A stretch of DNA of 64,000 bases, taken from the NCBI GenBank assembly GCA_027490195.1, contig JAIXYN010000022.1, positions 62,001 to 126,000 of the forward strand, given 5' to 3'. Positions 19,001 through 27,167 of the stretch are shown here, in pieces. The first letter of the stretch is position 1. Each line of letters opens with the position of its first letter. Origin of the DNA: Verrucomicrobiaceae bacterium. Its GTDB lineage: Bacteria; Verrucomicrobiota; Verrucomicrobiia; Verrucomicrobiales; Verrucomicrobiaceae. The position numbers were made by a program, and so were the translations under genes. Below the pieces are notes generated by a model. The model was not told the DNA's origin, made no database searches, and saw only the letters and a list, made by a program, of their open reading frames with translations.

Positions 19001-22000
19001 GGTGTTGCGCAGGCCTTCTCCAAAGCCCGTCATATCCCACACGCGGCCATCGTGCCCGGCATCATTGTGGCAGACGGCGCAACTGATGTACTGCTGCAAC
19101 GCCAGGCGTGGGTCCTGCGCATCGTAAAAGAGCTGTTTGCCCTGCAGCACCTGGGCGGTGAGTTTTTCCGTGGTGACGGCACTGAGCGTGGCTGTGGTGA
19201 CAGGTGCGATGTTGCCGCCCTGAGTGATGCCACGCACGTCATGCACCGTGATGCTGCGGTCCATGAAGTTCTGCACATACAGCGTGTTGCCATCTGGCGA
19301 GGTGACGACGCCCTGCGGCGCACGGCCTACCGGAAAGCGGGTGATTTCCTGATGTGACCACGCATCCAGAATGGCGATCTCGCGGCTGGCTTCGAGCGCG
19401 GTGAAAACATAGATGCCATACGGATCATATGCTGCGGCGCTGGGCATGCCCGCGTTGTCAATGTCCACACGTGAAGGCAGGCTCTCCGCCTGGGTTATGA
19501 GGTCAATGCGCGAGACGATGGCGCGCACGCTGTTTTCATGGTTCAAAGGCTGACCATCGCGCAGCACGCCGCGCTGGATGTTGTCCTGCTTCGATGGCAC
19601 CCAGGCCGAGAGACCGTCGGGTGAGATGACGGCGGCACCGAGGTAGTTAGGCAGGCCGCGCGCGGACGTTGAAGTATCCGCAGCGGTGCTGGGATTGAGC
19701 AGAATGGTGCGCTGCACCGTCAGCGACGCCATGCCAATGACGACCACTTGGCCACCAGCACCCGTGAGCACCGGCGTGGCGGTGTTTTCACCGGGCACGC
19801 GGGGGGTGATGAAACGTGAGGCATACACGCGGGCGCTGTCCGCTGAGATGGAGAGATGCCGCACGGGACCACCGACATTGATCGAGGCGAGTTGCGCTCC
19901 GGTGCTGGGGTTCAATTTCAGCACGCGTCCAGTTCCTTCCAGCGTCACCCATGCCGCTGTGCGCGCCGGATCGAAGACAATGCCAAAGGGGCGTGAGCCA
20001 GACGCGACCCTCACTGTGGTGGCAACATTACGCGTGCGGGTGTTGATGATGCTGATGGTTCCCGACTCGACATTCGTCACCCATAGCCTGCCGTCCGGCG
20101 CCAAAGCCAGACTGCGCGGCGAGGTTCCAACGGGAATCTCAGCATAGCGCGCACGCGTCACCACATCAAAAGCAGTGACGCTGTTGTTGTCCGGATTCAC
20201 GCACCAGACACGGTCATTGCCAGTGGCAGATCGCTCATAGACGATGCTGCTGGAAGCTGCGGGCTTGAGCGCCGTCAGCGCGGCATGCACCGCCTGATAG
20301 AACGTGCTGGTGACCGTGATACCGGTGTCGTCAGTGGCGGTGAGCGTCACCAGATAGCGACCTGGACCGGCGTAAGTGTGCGTGATGCTTGGGGTCGTGA
20401 GCCATGCGGTCTCAGGCGTGCCATCGCCAAAATTCCATTTGTAGCGCGGATTGATGCCATTTGCGGATTGAGCGGTTAAGGTGAGCGCGCTGCCGGTGGC
20501 CTTCGGTGCGGCGGCCAGTGGCTGCAGCGTCAGCCCTGCGGTGACGTTCCAGGTGAAGGCGGCGGTGGCAGGTGTGCTGATGCCATCGCTGGCCGTAACG
20601 GTGACATTGAAGGTGCCTGCCACCGTCACAGAACCGGAGATGACTCCTGAGCCCGGCGAGATCGAAAGCCCCGTGGGCAATCCCGTGGCACTGAAAGTGA
20701 GCGGATTGTTTTCAGGATCGTTCGCCAAAACCGGCAGCGAGACCACTGCCCCGATGAGCGAGGCTTGAACTCCTGGGCTGGTGATCTGCGGCGGTTGATT
20801 CAGCACAGTGCTGGTGGCGTGGCGCAGATCGCGAAGCGCGAGGATGTCTGGCAGGGACAGCGGTGCCTGATGCAGCGTGACTTCATCCACCGCACCCGCG
20901 AAGAAGGCCGTGCCGGGGCTGTCGGCAGCGCCGACGATGAAAGGCTTGGAAGCGTTTGGCACGCAGGTGCCGGTGTCTTCGTTGACGAGAATGCCGTTGA
21001 TGTACAATCGGCGTACGCCGGTCAGGGTCGCGCCGCTGGCACTCGTCGTGCGGAAGGTGGCCGCCACATGCGTCCACTGCCCCACGGTAACGGCGCTGCC
21101 TTTCAATCCCGAAGTGTCTGCCCCAGTGCGCAATTGCCAGAAGCCATCCGCGGTCACCCACAAGCCGTAGCCTTTTTTGGTGGCGGTCGATTCATCACGC
21201 GAGGCAAGAATGCACCGCGCCGTGCCCAGCGCCGCATCACTGCGCACCCATGCGGCGATGGTGAAATCATTGGGATTCAGCGATGCGCTGTACGGCATGA
21301 CGACGCTTTGCGTGGTGCCATTGAACAACGCGCTGCTGCCCGTGCCGGGATTGCCACTGAGCGCAGGATTGATGCTCGTCGTATTCGCTCCGCCGCTCGC
21401 GCTGCCGTTGAGGGCAAACAAACCTGCGGCGGTGGATTTTACTTCGCCTGCGGTGCCGTTCCAGCTCGCTTCATCGAAGTTCCAAGTGACTACCGGATTC
21501 TCGATGGGCAGGTAAGGCGAGAGGTAAGTGCCCGCGATGATCGACACCGCTGCATCTCCCGGTTTCTTCCAGCCGACGGAGAGGTGATCGTCCCCCGAAC
21601 CATCCTTCATCAAGGCTTCGATGTAATAGCGCTTGCCGGCCTGCAGGGTGATCAAGGCGGAGGTCTGCTGCGGATACCACGTCCAGGTTTGAGGTGGTGT
21701 GTAGCCGGGCTGGCTGGAGATCTCCACGGCGTTGGCGGGATTTGCATCGGTGCTCAGTTTCAGGCTCGATTCATCATCGCTGGAGATGAAGAACTGATAC
21801 TGCCCGGTGACTGGCACGTAGAGAAAGCCGCGCAGTCGCTGGCCGGTGCTGTCGTCCCAATTTTGAGGCGATTCAAAGGACGGCTGCAGATCGCGCCCAT
21901 TCGGATTCGCTGGGAAGACGGTGTTGCTGGTCAGGCTGGCCACCGTGACGCCGCTGATGTTCGTCCAGTACTCGCGCATGATCTGGCCGCTGCCGAGATT

Positions 22001-23902
22001 GGGCAGCAGCACGATCCAGTTGAATGAAACGGAGGTCACCTGCCCTGCCGCACTTACAAGAAGCGTGCTGCGGTAGGTTCCCGGTGTGGCGGTCACGGTA
22101 CCGGAGATCAAGCCGGTCGTGGCATTGATGGCGAGTCCGGTGGGCAATCCACTCGCGGTATAGCTCAGCGTGCCGCCCGAAGCGCTGGCGCTGATGGGCA
22201 GCGAGACCACGCTGTTTTGCGTCACGCTCTGCTGCCCCGGATTCGTTACCACCGGCAGTGTGGAATTCGTGACCTGAATGATGCGTGACACGGACCACAC
22301 GCCGTTCGCATCCACGGCAAACATCATCCAGTAGCCCGGAGTGAGCACATTGATGCTCGGTGGTGCTGTGACCGCATACACGCCTGATGAGGGGTTCGTG
22401 TGCGTGAAGCGCACATGCCGCAGACCGGTGTCCACCGAATGCGTTTGCGCAGACATGCTGATGGCGCTGAAGTACTGCACGCCGTTGCTGGCGTTCACGG
22501 TGAAGATGGACGCGGGGCCGATGCGATCTGGGGCTGCCGTGATCACAGGGCGCACAGCCGGTGTGCCGTCTGCATTGAATAACTGCGGCGGTGTGAAGAC
22601 CTGCGCATCCTGATGGTCGGTGAGAGCATCGCCAGACAATCCACCGCCGCCGGACCAAACGCGGCCATCGGGCAGCAGCATCGCCAGTGAGTGGTAATTG
22701 CGCGGCACGGACATGTCCGCCACCGCACGCCATTGGCCCGTGGTGGGGTTCCAAATTTCCGGCGTGAACACCGTGCCCAGATCGCTGAAGAACTGCCCCG
22801 AGGTATTGCCACCCACGATCATCACCTCGCCGTTTGGCAGCATGACCGAGTTTGAAAAGGAGCGCGGATTCGCCATCGGCGCGGTTGGGGCCACCACGGG
22901 TGTGGCGCCATTGAGATCCACGGTGAAGGCCTTGTTCACCACCGTGCCATCATCAATGGCCGTCAATCCACCTGCCACGACCACTTTGCCCGGCGCATAC
23001 ATCGCCCATGAGCCTTGCTTGGGATAATGCGTCCCAGGAATGCTGGCCCCTGCTGAAGTCATTGCCCCAGTGCCTGTGGCGGTGATCCAGTCCAGCGCCT
23101 GATGCGGACCAAAGTGCGCCACGCGCCCATCCGGTGCCACGAGGAAGAAGGGATGCCAGTTGGTTTCAATCGCATTGGCGATGGGCGGATTTGCCACCGC
23201 TTGCCAGTTGATGCCACTCATGCGCCGCCAGCCGGAACTGGCATTCCATTGCTCGATGGTGCCGTTGCCATTCGCGCCGCCATTGCCCCCTGCGGTCAGC
23301 ACCTCTCCATTCGGCAGGGCGATGCTCGTATTGTACCAGCGGCCATCCGCCATCGTCTGCGCCGGCACCCATTCATTCGTGCGCCAGTCAAACAAGCTGG
23401 CCAGCGCCGTCCTGCCATTGATGCCGTTGCCGCCGTTCACCAGCAGGCGGCCATCCTGCAAAAAAGAAAGCCCGCCGCAAAACATGTCATGACGGCCGTT
23501 GTTGATCTCGGTAAAGAGACCTGTGGCAGGATCCCACACGGCTGCGTAGGTAAACTGCGGACCGTCTGGAAACGTCGTGCGCTGATTCGAGGCAAACGTG
23601 AGCAACCTGCCGTCTGGCAGCATGGCAGCCGATGTAGGAATGTGCGGCGTCCACGGGATGACGGCACTCCAGCTACCCTTCGTGACAAATTCCGCTGGTG
23701 AAACAGCGCCGATGCTCATCACCACGGCCTCTGCCGTAGGCGCAAGCCTTGCTGCCTCCGCCATTAAGGCATCCGTTTCGGCATGGCTGGCGACATCTGC
23801 CTTCACATATCCCGTCAGAAGAAAAACCATGAGGAACACACTCCTGTAACCGGGCGCAGAACGCCGCAGCCCTCTTTGAAACCTTGCGTAGATGCGATTC
23901 AT
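16010..23902 (-). CDS. Giant secreted copper-radical oxidase / beta-propeller / di-heme cytochrome c fusion
   Basis: 2,630 residues from the ATG at 23902; a TTG ten codons upstream is less likely. A signal peptide ends near residue 35. Domains by position: galactose/glyoxal-oxidase-like (about 40-546), a putative Ig repeat (550-630), PA14 (635-785), a LamG/concanavalin-like domain (803-1030), a second Ig repeat, PKD (1146-1208), a YVTN/NHL-type propeller (1217-1568), a di-heme cytochrome c peroxidase-like part (1574-1829) with CAVCH at 1608-1612 and CASCH at 1738-1742, two Ig-like repeats (1834-2024), a second PA14 (2029-2168), and a C-terminus resembling the verrucomicrobial TIGR02597 family. 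The five copper-radical residues appear intact: Cys142, Tyr190, Tyr403, His404 and His488. It is probably extracellular or surface-anchored. The substrate is unknown; an alcohol or aldehyde is expected for the oxidase. Confidence 0.9.
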   Translation of the reverse strand: MNRIYARFQRGLRRSAPGYRSVFLMVFLLTGYVKADVASHAETDALMAEAARLAPTAEAVVMSIGAVSPAEFVTKGSWSAVIPWTPHIPTSAAMLPDGRLLTFASNQRTTFPDGPQFTYAAVWDPATGLFTEINNGRHDMFCGGLSFLQDGRLLVNGGNGINGRTALASLFDWRTNEWVPAQTMADGRWYNTSIALPNGEVLTAGGNGGANGNGTIEQWNASSGWRRMSGINWQAVANPPIANAIETNWHPFFLVAPDGRVAHFGPHQALDWITATGTGAMTSAGASIPGTHYPKQGSWAMYAPGKVVVAGGLTAIDDGTVVNKAFTVDLNGATPVVAPTAPMANPRSFSNSVMLPNGEVMIVGGNTSGQFFSDLGTVFTPEIWNPTTGQWRAVADMSVPRNYHSLAMLLPDGRVWSGGGGLSGDALTDHQDAQVFTPPQLFNADGTPAVRPVITAAPDRIGPASIFTVNASNGVQYFSAISMSAQTHSVDTGLRHVRFTHTNPSSGVYAVTAPPSINVLTPGYWMMFAVDANGVWSVSRIIQVTNSTLPVVTNPGQQSVTQNSVVSLPISASASGGTLSYTASGLPTGLAINATTGLISGTVTATPGTYRSTLLVSAAGQVTSVSFNWIVLLPNLGSGQIMREYWTNISGVTVASLTSNTVFPANPNGRDLQPSFESPQNWDDSTGQRLRGFLYVPVTGQYQFFISSDDESSLKLSTDANPANAVEISSQPGYTPPQTWTWYPQQTSALITLQAGKRYYIEALMKDGSGDDHLSVGWKKPGDAAVSIIAGTYLSPYLPIENPVVTWNFDEASWNGTAGEVKSTAAGLFALNGSASGGANTTSINPALSGNPGTGSSALFNGTTQSVVMPYSASLNPNDFTIAAWVRSDAALGTARCILASRDESTATKKGYGLWVTADGFWQLRTGADTSGLKGSAVTVGQWTHVAATFRTTSASGATLTGVRRLYINGILVNEDTGTCVPNASKPFIVGAADSPGTAFFAGAVDEVTLHQAPLSLPDILALRDLRHATSTVLNQPPQITSPGVQASLIGAVVSLPVLANDPENNPLTFSATGLPTGLSISPGSGVISGSVTVAGTFNVTVTASDGISTPATAAFTWNVTAGLTLQPLAAAPKATGSALTLTAQSANGINPRYKWNFGDGTPETAWLTTPSITHTYAGPGRYLVTLTATDDTGITVTSTFYQAVHAALTALKPAASSSIVYERSATGNDRVWCVNPDNNSVTAFDVVTRARYAEIPVGTSPRSLALAPDGRLWVTNVESGTISIINTRTRNVATTVRVASGSRPFGIVFDPARTAAWVTLEGTGRVLKLNPSTGAQLASINVGGPVRHLSISADSARVYASRFITPRVPGENTATPVLTGAGGQVVVIGMASLTVQRTILLNPSTAADTSTSARGLPNYLGAAVISPDGLSAWVPSKQDNIQRGVLRDGQPLNHENSVRAIVSRIDLITQAESLPSRVDIDNAGMPSAAAYDPYGIYVFTALEASREIAILDAWSHQEITRFPVGRAPQGVVTSPDGNTLYVQNFMDRSITVHDVRGITQGGNIAPVTTATLSAVTTEKLTAQVLQGKQLFYDAQDPRLALQQYISCAVCHNDAGHDGRVWDMTGFGEGLRNTITLKGHAAHGMLHWTGNFDEVHDFEGQIRTLAGGTGLMTNTQYNTGTRNQPLGDAKAGVSADLDALAAYVKSLTTNGISPNRVTSGALSVTAAAGQQIFRAQNCASCHSGAGFTNSALNVFADIGTIKPSSGKRLGASLTGLDVPTLRGSWATAPYFHDGSAATLSEAITAHKGLTLSASELSYLAEFVASIDDAPISAPLPFAVVLSSATTSVTGAFNVMVTFNAAASGFTLSDVVVTNGVVSSFSGSGTSYTFRINPTAKGIVTVSVPAKAATDSTKLGNSASNLLSVNYAPADTTPPAVVLSTSASSVTAPFVVTTTFNEDVSGLLASEFAVTNGIVTALASAGTVYSATVTPTAAGFVTVTLPAGMAQDAAGNPSTASNLISANYAPAATTHGLTGNYYIGKNFEQFSFTRMESTVNYTWGTGSPDPRIPADGYSVRWHGYLIPRYTQTYTLIPVTDDGVRLWVNGQLVVDDWNDHGDTWNNGVIALQAGVAVPVVMEYYESTGGVTARLLWESPGQTREVIPQSQWLVNAPAAPAASPNSITLASIIPTTLALSNNLATTNTDGDGASDLLETALGTSLTSGIAQPGQGLQLVTRSNSRVDATLLRPPGQGSFTFTLESSGDLINWTPLVATPAITTQGNGQERVTWADLQALPGQSLERGIIRLRVTQSGGGTTTSTPVGWQQTTLHSGTQSYGLNLTHEALFTGSISAANATSVTLGEQAAVASAMDPAQRYYLEIISGPQAGHRLDLQSITAAACLIAADSPNTTLSATVIADLTGARVSVRTHRTLGEVFDPARFKSSAVATSADQILFYAPAGYRTYWLYSSGAAPQWVLSGASLASMNDAIIPPGTGVMLQIASTAPGPLLSTGSVRTTPFARPLQTGYNLFANPWPLDATPAHAGLNSAAIVASTTFSSSDQLQLWKGDASPAASGYLGYWLFQMPGQPVPVWISMGDASLHSQNNATLLRAGRATFIKAQPKANRAVWIIPPP

Positions 23903-24092
23903 ATTTGAGTGGATTTTCAAAGATGGGAACAAGCGACCATCCGGGCGCTCCTCAATTCAGTTGATTGTAAGAGAGCTTCTGTTCTCCGAACCATTGGCAG
24001 GAGTTGATAGTTCGCCCATCCTCGCTGCGAGCCCTTGCACTCACCCCGGCATTGTCTATTCTCGCCTCCCCTGTTCTTTCCCTCTTTTCGCC

Positions 24093-26126
24093 GTGGCCAA
24101 AAAGTCCTCCAAAAAATCCGCTGAAGAAGCATTCTCCCCCATCCTGCCATCCGCCGCCCCCGTGGAGCACAAGCCGGTGGACACGCTTTATGGCGACTGG
24201 TTTCTCGATTACGCCAGCTACGTCATTCTTGAGCGCGCTGTTCCCCACATCAATGACGGCCTGAAGCCGGTGCATCGCCGCATCCTGCACAGCATGGATG
24301 AGCTGGAAGACGGCCGGTACAACAAGGTGGCCAACGTCGTCGGCAACACGATGAAGTACCACCCGCATGGCGACGCCTCGATTGGCGATGCCATGGTGCA
24401 GCTGGGCCAGAAGGACCTGCTCATCGACACCCAGGGGAACTGGGGCAACACCCTCACCGGCGACAATGCTGCTGCGCCTCGATACATCGAAGCACGTCTT
24501 TCCAAGTTTGCGCTGGATGTCGTCTTCAGCCCGAAGGTCACCGAATGGGCTGCCTCCTATGACGGCCGCAACAAGGAGCCCGTGACGCTTCCCGTGAAGT
24601 TCCCGCTGCTGCTCGCGCAGGGCGTGGAAGGCATCGCCGTGGGTCTTTCCTGCCGCATCCTGCCGCACAACTTCATTGAGCTGTGTGATGCCAGCATCTC
24701 CGCACTGCGGGATGAGGAATTCAATCTGCTGCCCGATTTCATCTCCGGCGGCATCATGGACGCCAGCGACTACAACGGCGGCATGCGTGGTGGCCGCATC
24801 CGCGTGCGCGCCAAGATCGACGAAGGCCCGAAGAAGAACATCCTCATCATCTCCGAGATCCCCTACGGCACCACCACAGGCGGTGTGATGGACAGCATCG
24901 TGGCTGCGAATGAGAAGGGCAAAATCAAGATCGCCCGCGTCGAGGACAACACCTCGGACAAGGTGGAGGTCGTCGTGCACCTCCCCGTAGGCACGGACAC
25001 GGACCAGACCATCCAGGCGCTCTACGCCTTCACGGATTGCGAGATTTCACTCTCACCGAACGCCGTCGTCATTCAGGACGACAAGCCGCGTTTCATGAAC
25101 GTGAACGACCTGCTCAGGGCCAGCGCGGAGAACACCAAGAAGATCCTCGGCGAGGAACTCGGCATCCTCCTCGGCGAACTCAACGAGAAGTGGCACTTCA
25201 GCTCACTGGAAAAGATCTTCATCGAGAACCGCATCTACCGCCGCATCGAAGAAGCCGAAACCTGGGAGGCCGTGATGGAAGCCATCTGGAAGGGCCTCAA
25301 GCCCCACCTCCATATCCTCAAGCGCGAAGTCACCAATGACGACGTGGCGCGCCTGACCGAGATCAAGATCAAGCGCATCTCGAAGTTCAACAGCTTCGAG
25401 GCCGACGAACACATCCGTGAGCTGGAGGAAGAGATCGATCAGGCCGAGAAGTTCCTGAAGGGTCTCACCAAGTACACCATCCGCCACTTTGAAGAGCTGA
25501 AGAAGACCTACGGCCCCGGCCGTGAGCGCAAGACCGTTGTCAGCGGCTTTGACCGCGTGGCCGCTGCTGAAGTCATCGTGCAGGGCGAGACACTCTATCT
25601 CAACGCCAAGGAAGGCTTTGCCGGCACCAGCCTCAAGCGCGAAGGCGACCCCATCTGCAAGTGCTCCCCGCTGGACGACGTGCTCTTCTTCACCCGCGAG
25701 GGCAACATGAGCGTGACCAAGGCAGCGGCGAAGTTCTTCGTGGGCAAGAACCCGCTCTACGTCAATCTCTTCAAGAAGGACGAAAGCGCCGTTTATACCA
25801 TGATCTACCGCGACGGCCGCCAGGGCGGCCTGCTGGCCAAGCGCTTCCGCATCGGCGGCGTCACCCGCGACAAGGAATACGTCCTCACCAAAGGCACCCC
25901 CGGCAGCAACGTCCTGTACTTCATCCGTCACGAAACCGAGGAAGATTCCAACGCCCAAAACGTCGTCGTCCACCTCAAGCCCGCCCTCTACCTGCGCAAT
26001 CTCTCCATCAAATTCCCCTTCAACTCCATCGCCATCAAAGGCCGCGAGTCCCAGGGGAACATCATCACCAAGCACGCGGTGGACCGTGTGGTAAGGGAAC
26101 CGAAGAGCGGGGAAAGCGCCGAGTGA
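24093..26126 (+). CDS. parC: DNA topoisomerase IV subunit A
   Basis: 677 residues from the GTG at 24093 (then AKKSSKKSAEEAFSP). The frame is open about 200 bp further up, but the family alignment begins only at DTLYGDWFLDYASYVI. The breakage-reunion domain is complete: KPVHRRILHSM, YHPHGDASIGDAMV and AAAPRYIEARLS, with the active-site Tyr at residue 131. The C-terminal beta-propeller is shorter than in GyrA and lacks a clear GyrA box, which favours ParC over GyrA. With ParE it would decatenate chromosomes; parE is not in this window. It is transcribed divergently from the giant oxidase gene. Its last 68 bp have a diverged second copy at 26748-26815. Confidence 0.92.
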   Translation: MAKKSSKKSAEEAFSPILPSAAPVEHKPVDTLYGDWFLDYASYVILERAVPHINDGLKPVHRRILHSMDELEDGRYNKVANVVGNTMKYHPHGDASIGDAMVQLGQKDLLIDTQGNWGNTLTGDNAAAPRYIEARLSKFALDVVFSPKVTEWAASYDGRNKEPVTLPVKFPLLLAQGVEGIAVGLSCRILPHNFIELCDASISALRDEEFNLLPDFISGGIMDASDYNGGMRGGRIRVRAKIDEGPKKNILIISEIPYGTTTGGVMDSIVAANEKGKIKIARVEDNTSDKVEVVVHLPVGTDTDQTIQALYAFTDCEISLSPNAVVIQDDKPRFMNVNDLLRASAENTKKILGEELGILLGELNEKWHFSSLEKIFIENRIYRRIEEAETWEAVMEAIWKGLKPHLHILKREVTNDDVARLTEIKIKRISKFNSFEADEHIRELEEEIDQAEKFLKGLTKYTIRHFEELKKTYGPGRERKTVVSGFDRVAAAEVIVQGETLYLNAKEGFAGTSLKREGDPICKCSPLDDVLFFTREGNMSVTKAAAKFFVGKNPLYVNLFKKDESAVYTMIYRDGRQGGLLAKRFRIGGVTRDKEYVLTKGTPGSNVLYFIRHETEEDSNAQNVVVHLKPALYLRNLSIKFPFNSIAIKGRESQGNIITKHAVDRVVREPKSGESAE

Positions 26127-26188
26127 GGTGATGAGGCAGCGAAGCAGTCATGCGGTTCGCTTGGCGGCTCCGCAGCAGCTATTCTGGT

Positions 26189-26260
26189 AAGTACTCGGGA
26201 GCTTTAGCTCCCTCTGGAATGCGCGGAGCCTCCAGAACGAGCTAAAGCTCGGGAGTACTT
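26189..26260. repeat. Imperfect 30-bp inverted repeat (hairpin)
   Basis: The arms 26189-26218 and 26231-26260 begin AAGTACTC, share GAGCTTTAGCTC and end TCTGGA, with four mismatches and a 12-base loop. It lies about 60 bp beyond the parC stop. There is no T-tract, so a repetitive palindrome is likelier than a terminator, although it could still affect the parC mRNA 3' end. Confidence 0.75.
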
Positions 26261-26285
26261 CCTGAGGCCACGCCACCATATGGAC

Positions 26286-26325
26286 TGCGGTCGCGAAGTG
26301 AGGAACGAACGCAGCTACCGCTTTC
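26286..26325 (+). repeat. Solo arm of the GGAGTGCGGT MITE family
   Basis: These 40 bases are identical to the reverse complement of the right terminal arm of the element at 33028-33212 (TGCGGTCGCG ... CTACCGCTTTC). The matching second arm is not found nearby, so this is either a solo end or a relic of a deleted element. Confidence 0.8.
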
Positions 26326-26368
26326 TATGAGCGTCCTAAGCGGGAGCGCTTCGCAAGGTCAGGCTCTG

Positions 26369-26764
26369 TCACTTGGGTGGCGATGCTGGTGCAACGGACG
26401 TAATCCAAGGAACTTCGTCTTGATCATCGGCAAGGGCCTCTTCCTCCGCAATTGTGAACCATTCGCCATGGGGACCGAACACGAAATGGCTGCCATCAGA
26501 AAGCGGAAGCTTCTCAAGCTCGTGAACGGCGTAGCGGCGAATCAAGTCTGATGAAATCTCAGTGACCTGTCGAACCATGTCAGGAGCAGCACTCCCAGCT
26601 TCGGTAACGACACAGAACCGATGCCTCTTTGCATCCTGGCAAAGGTTCAACACGTACTGCTTGTCGTCTGAAACTGGGATTCGTTTCCACATAAGTGAGC
26701 CATCTAATGCCCCAACCTCAGTCACCGTAACGATCGGTGCAAGTGCTACATCATCACGAATCAT
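26369..26764 (-). CDS. Hypothetical protein
   Basis: 131 residues from the ATG at 26764 (MIRDDVALAPIVTVTE). I do not recognise the family. The sequence looks like a compact alpha/beta protein (VLNLCQDAKRHRFCVVTEAG, VFGPHGEWFTI) with an acidic tail, no signal peptide and no membrane segment. The start codon lies within the displaced parC 3'-end copy, which is on the other strand, so the gene arrived with or was trimmed by that rearrangement. Its size and its neighbours (DUF4375, zinc ribbon, DUF7832) suggest an accessory or immunity-type gene, but this is only context. Confidence 0.6.
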   Translation of the reverse strand: MIRDDVALAPIVTVTEVGALDGSLMWKRIPVSDDKQYVLNLCQDAKRHRFCVVTEAGSAAPDMVRQVTEISSDLIRRYAVHELEKLPLSDGSHFVFGPHGEWFTIAEEEALADDQDEVPWITSVAPASPPK

Positions 26765-26815
26765 GCCGTGGACCGCGTGGTGCGGGAGCTAAAGAGCGGG
26801 GAGACGGTGGGGTAG
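26748..26815 (+). pseudogene. Displaced second copy of the parC 3' end
   Basis: This 68-base stretch aligns without gaps to the last 68 bases of parC (26059-26126), at about 50 of 68 identities. Translated in frame it reads IITNHAVDRVVRELKSGETVG then stop, against IITKHAVDRVVREPKSGESAE in parC. Most base differences within the conserved core fall in third codon positions, so both copies evolved as coding sequence. It is therefore a relic of a genuine parC end, separated from parC by about 620 bp. Confidence 0.8.
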
Positions 26816-26828
26816 GCACCTTGAGCAG

Positions 26829-27167
26829 TCAGGACGGGTCTGGCGCAGGATAACCGATACCGAAAGGTCTGATGTTATCGCGGGCTCCTGGACGGGAAGT
26901 GCTACTTCGAAGCCCAAGCTCTGGGAGCATCGCGTCCGGTATGAAGCCGACGTCGCATGCTGAGCAATAGAGCGCTGAAATGAAATAGTCGTGATGCGTG
27001 AACGGCGAAGAGTCGTACTTCGCCTCGTCTGCAACCTCATAGGGTTCATAGAACCCGTAAGCGGAGTGAACGGCAAAGTTAGTGGCGATCAGTTTGGGGC
27101 GCACAGTAGTAGTCGTGCGACATTTAGGGCACGGAACAATCGGCATTGTCTTTTCACTTCGGTTCAT
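26829..27167 (-). CDS. Small zinc-ribbon protein
   Basis: 112 residues. The start ATG (27167) overlaps the stop of the upstream DUF4375 gene as ATGA, which fixes the start and implies translational coupling. Two CxxC pairs, CPKC near residue 13 and CSAC near residue 68, should bind one zinc. The region between them is aromatic-rich (YGFYEPYEV, HHDYFISALY). I do not know a characterised relative. Coupling to a DUF4375 protein suggests that the two act together. Confidence 0.7.
   Translation of the reverse strand: MNRSEKTMPIVPCPKCRTTTTVRPKLIATNFAVHSAYGFYEPYEVADEAKYDSSPFTHHDYFISALYCSACDVGFIPDAMLPELGLRSSTSRPGARDNIRPFGIGYPAPDPS

Larger units (their letters stand above)
26127..26368. other. Gap after parC with a hairpin and a solo MITE arm
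   Basis: No gene is seen. The stretch contains a 72-bp imperfect hairpin (26189-26260) and a copy of a MITE arm (26286-26325), both listed separately. It forms the proximal part of the segment lying between parC and its displaced 3'-end copy. Confidence 0.6.

Noticed and set aside
23892-24092. N-terminal extension of parC upstream of the GTG at 24093
   Set aside because: The extra 67 codons do not resemble type IIA topoisomerases, overlap the 5' end of the divergent gene and contain leader-like sequence.
26755-26820. Start of a separate small gene
   Set aside because: The frame here is the displaced parC end and has no upstream coding continuation.
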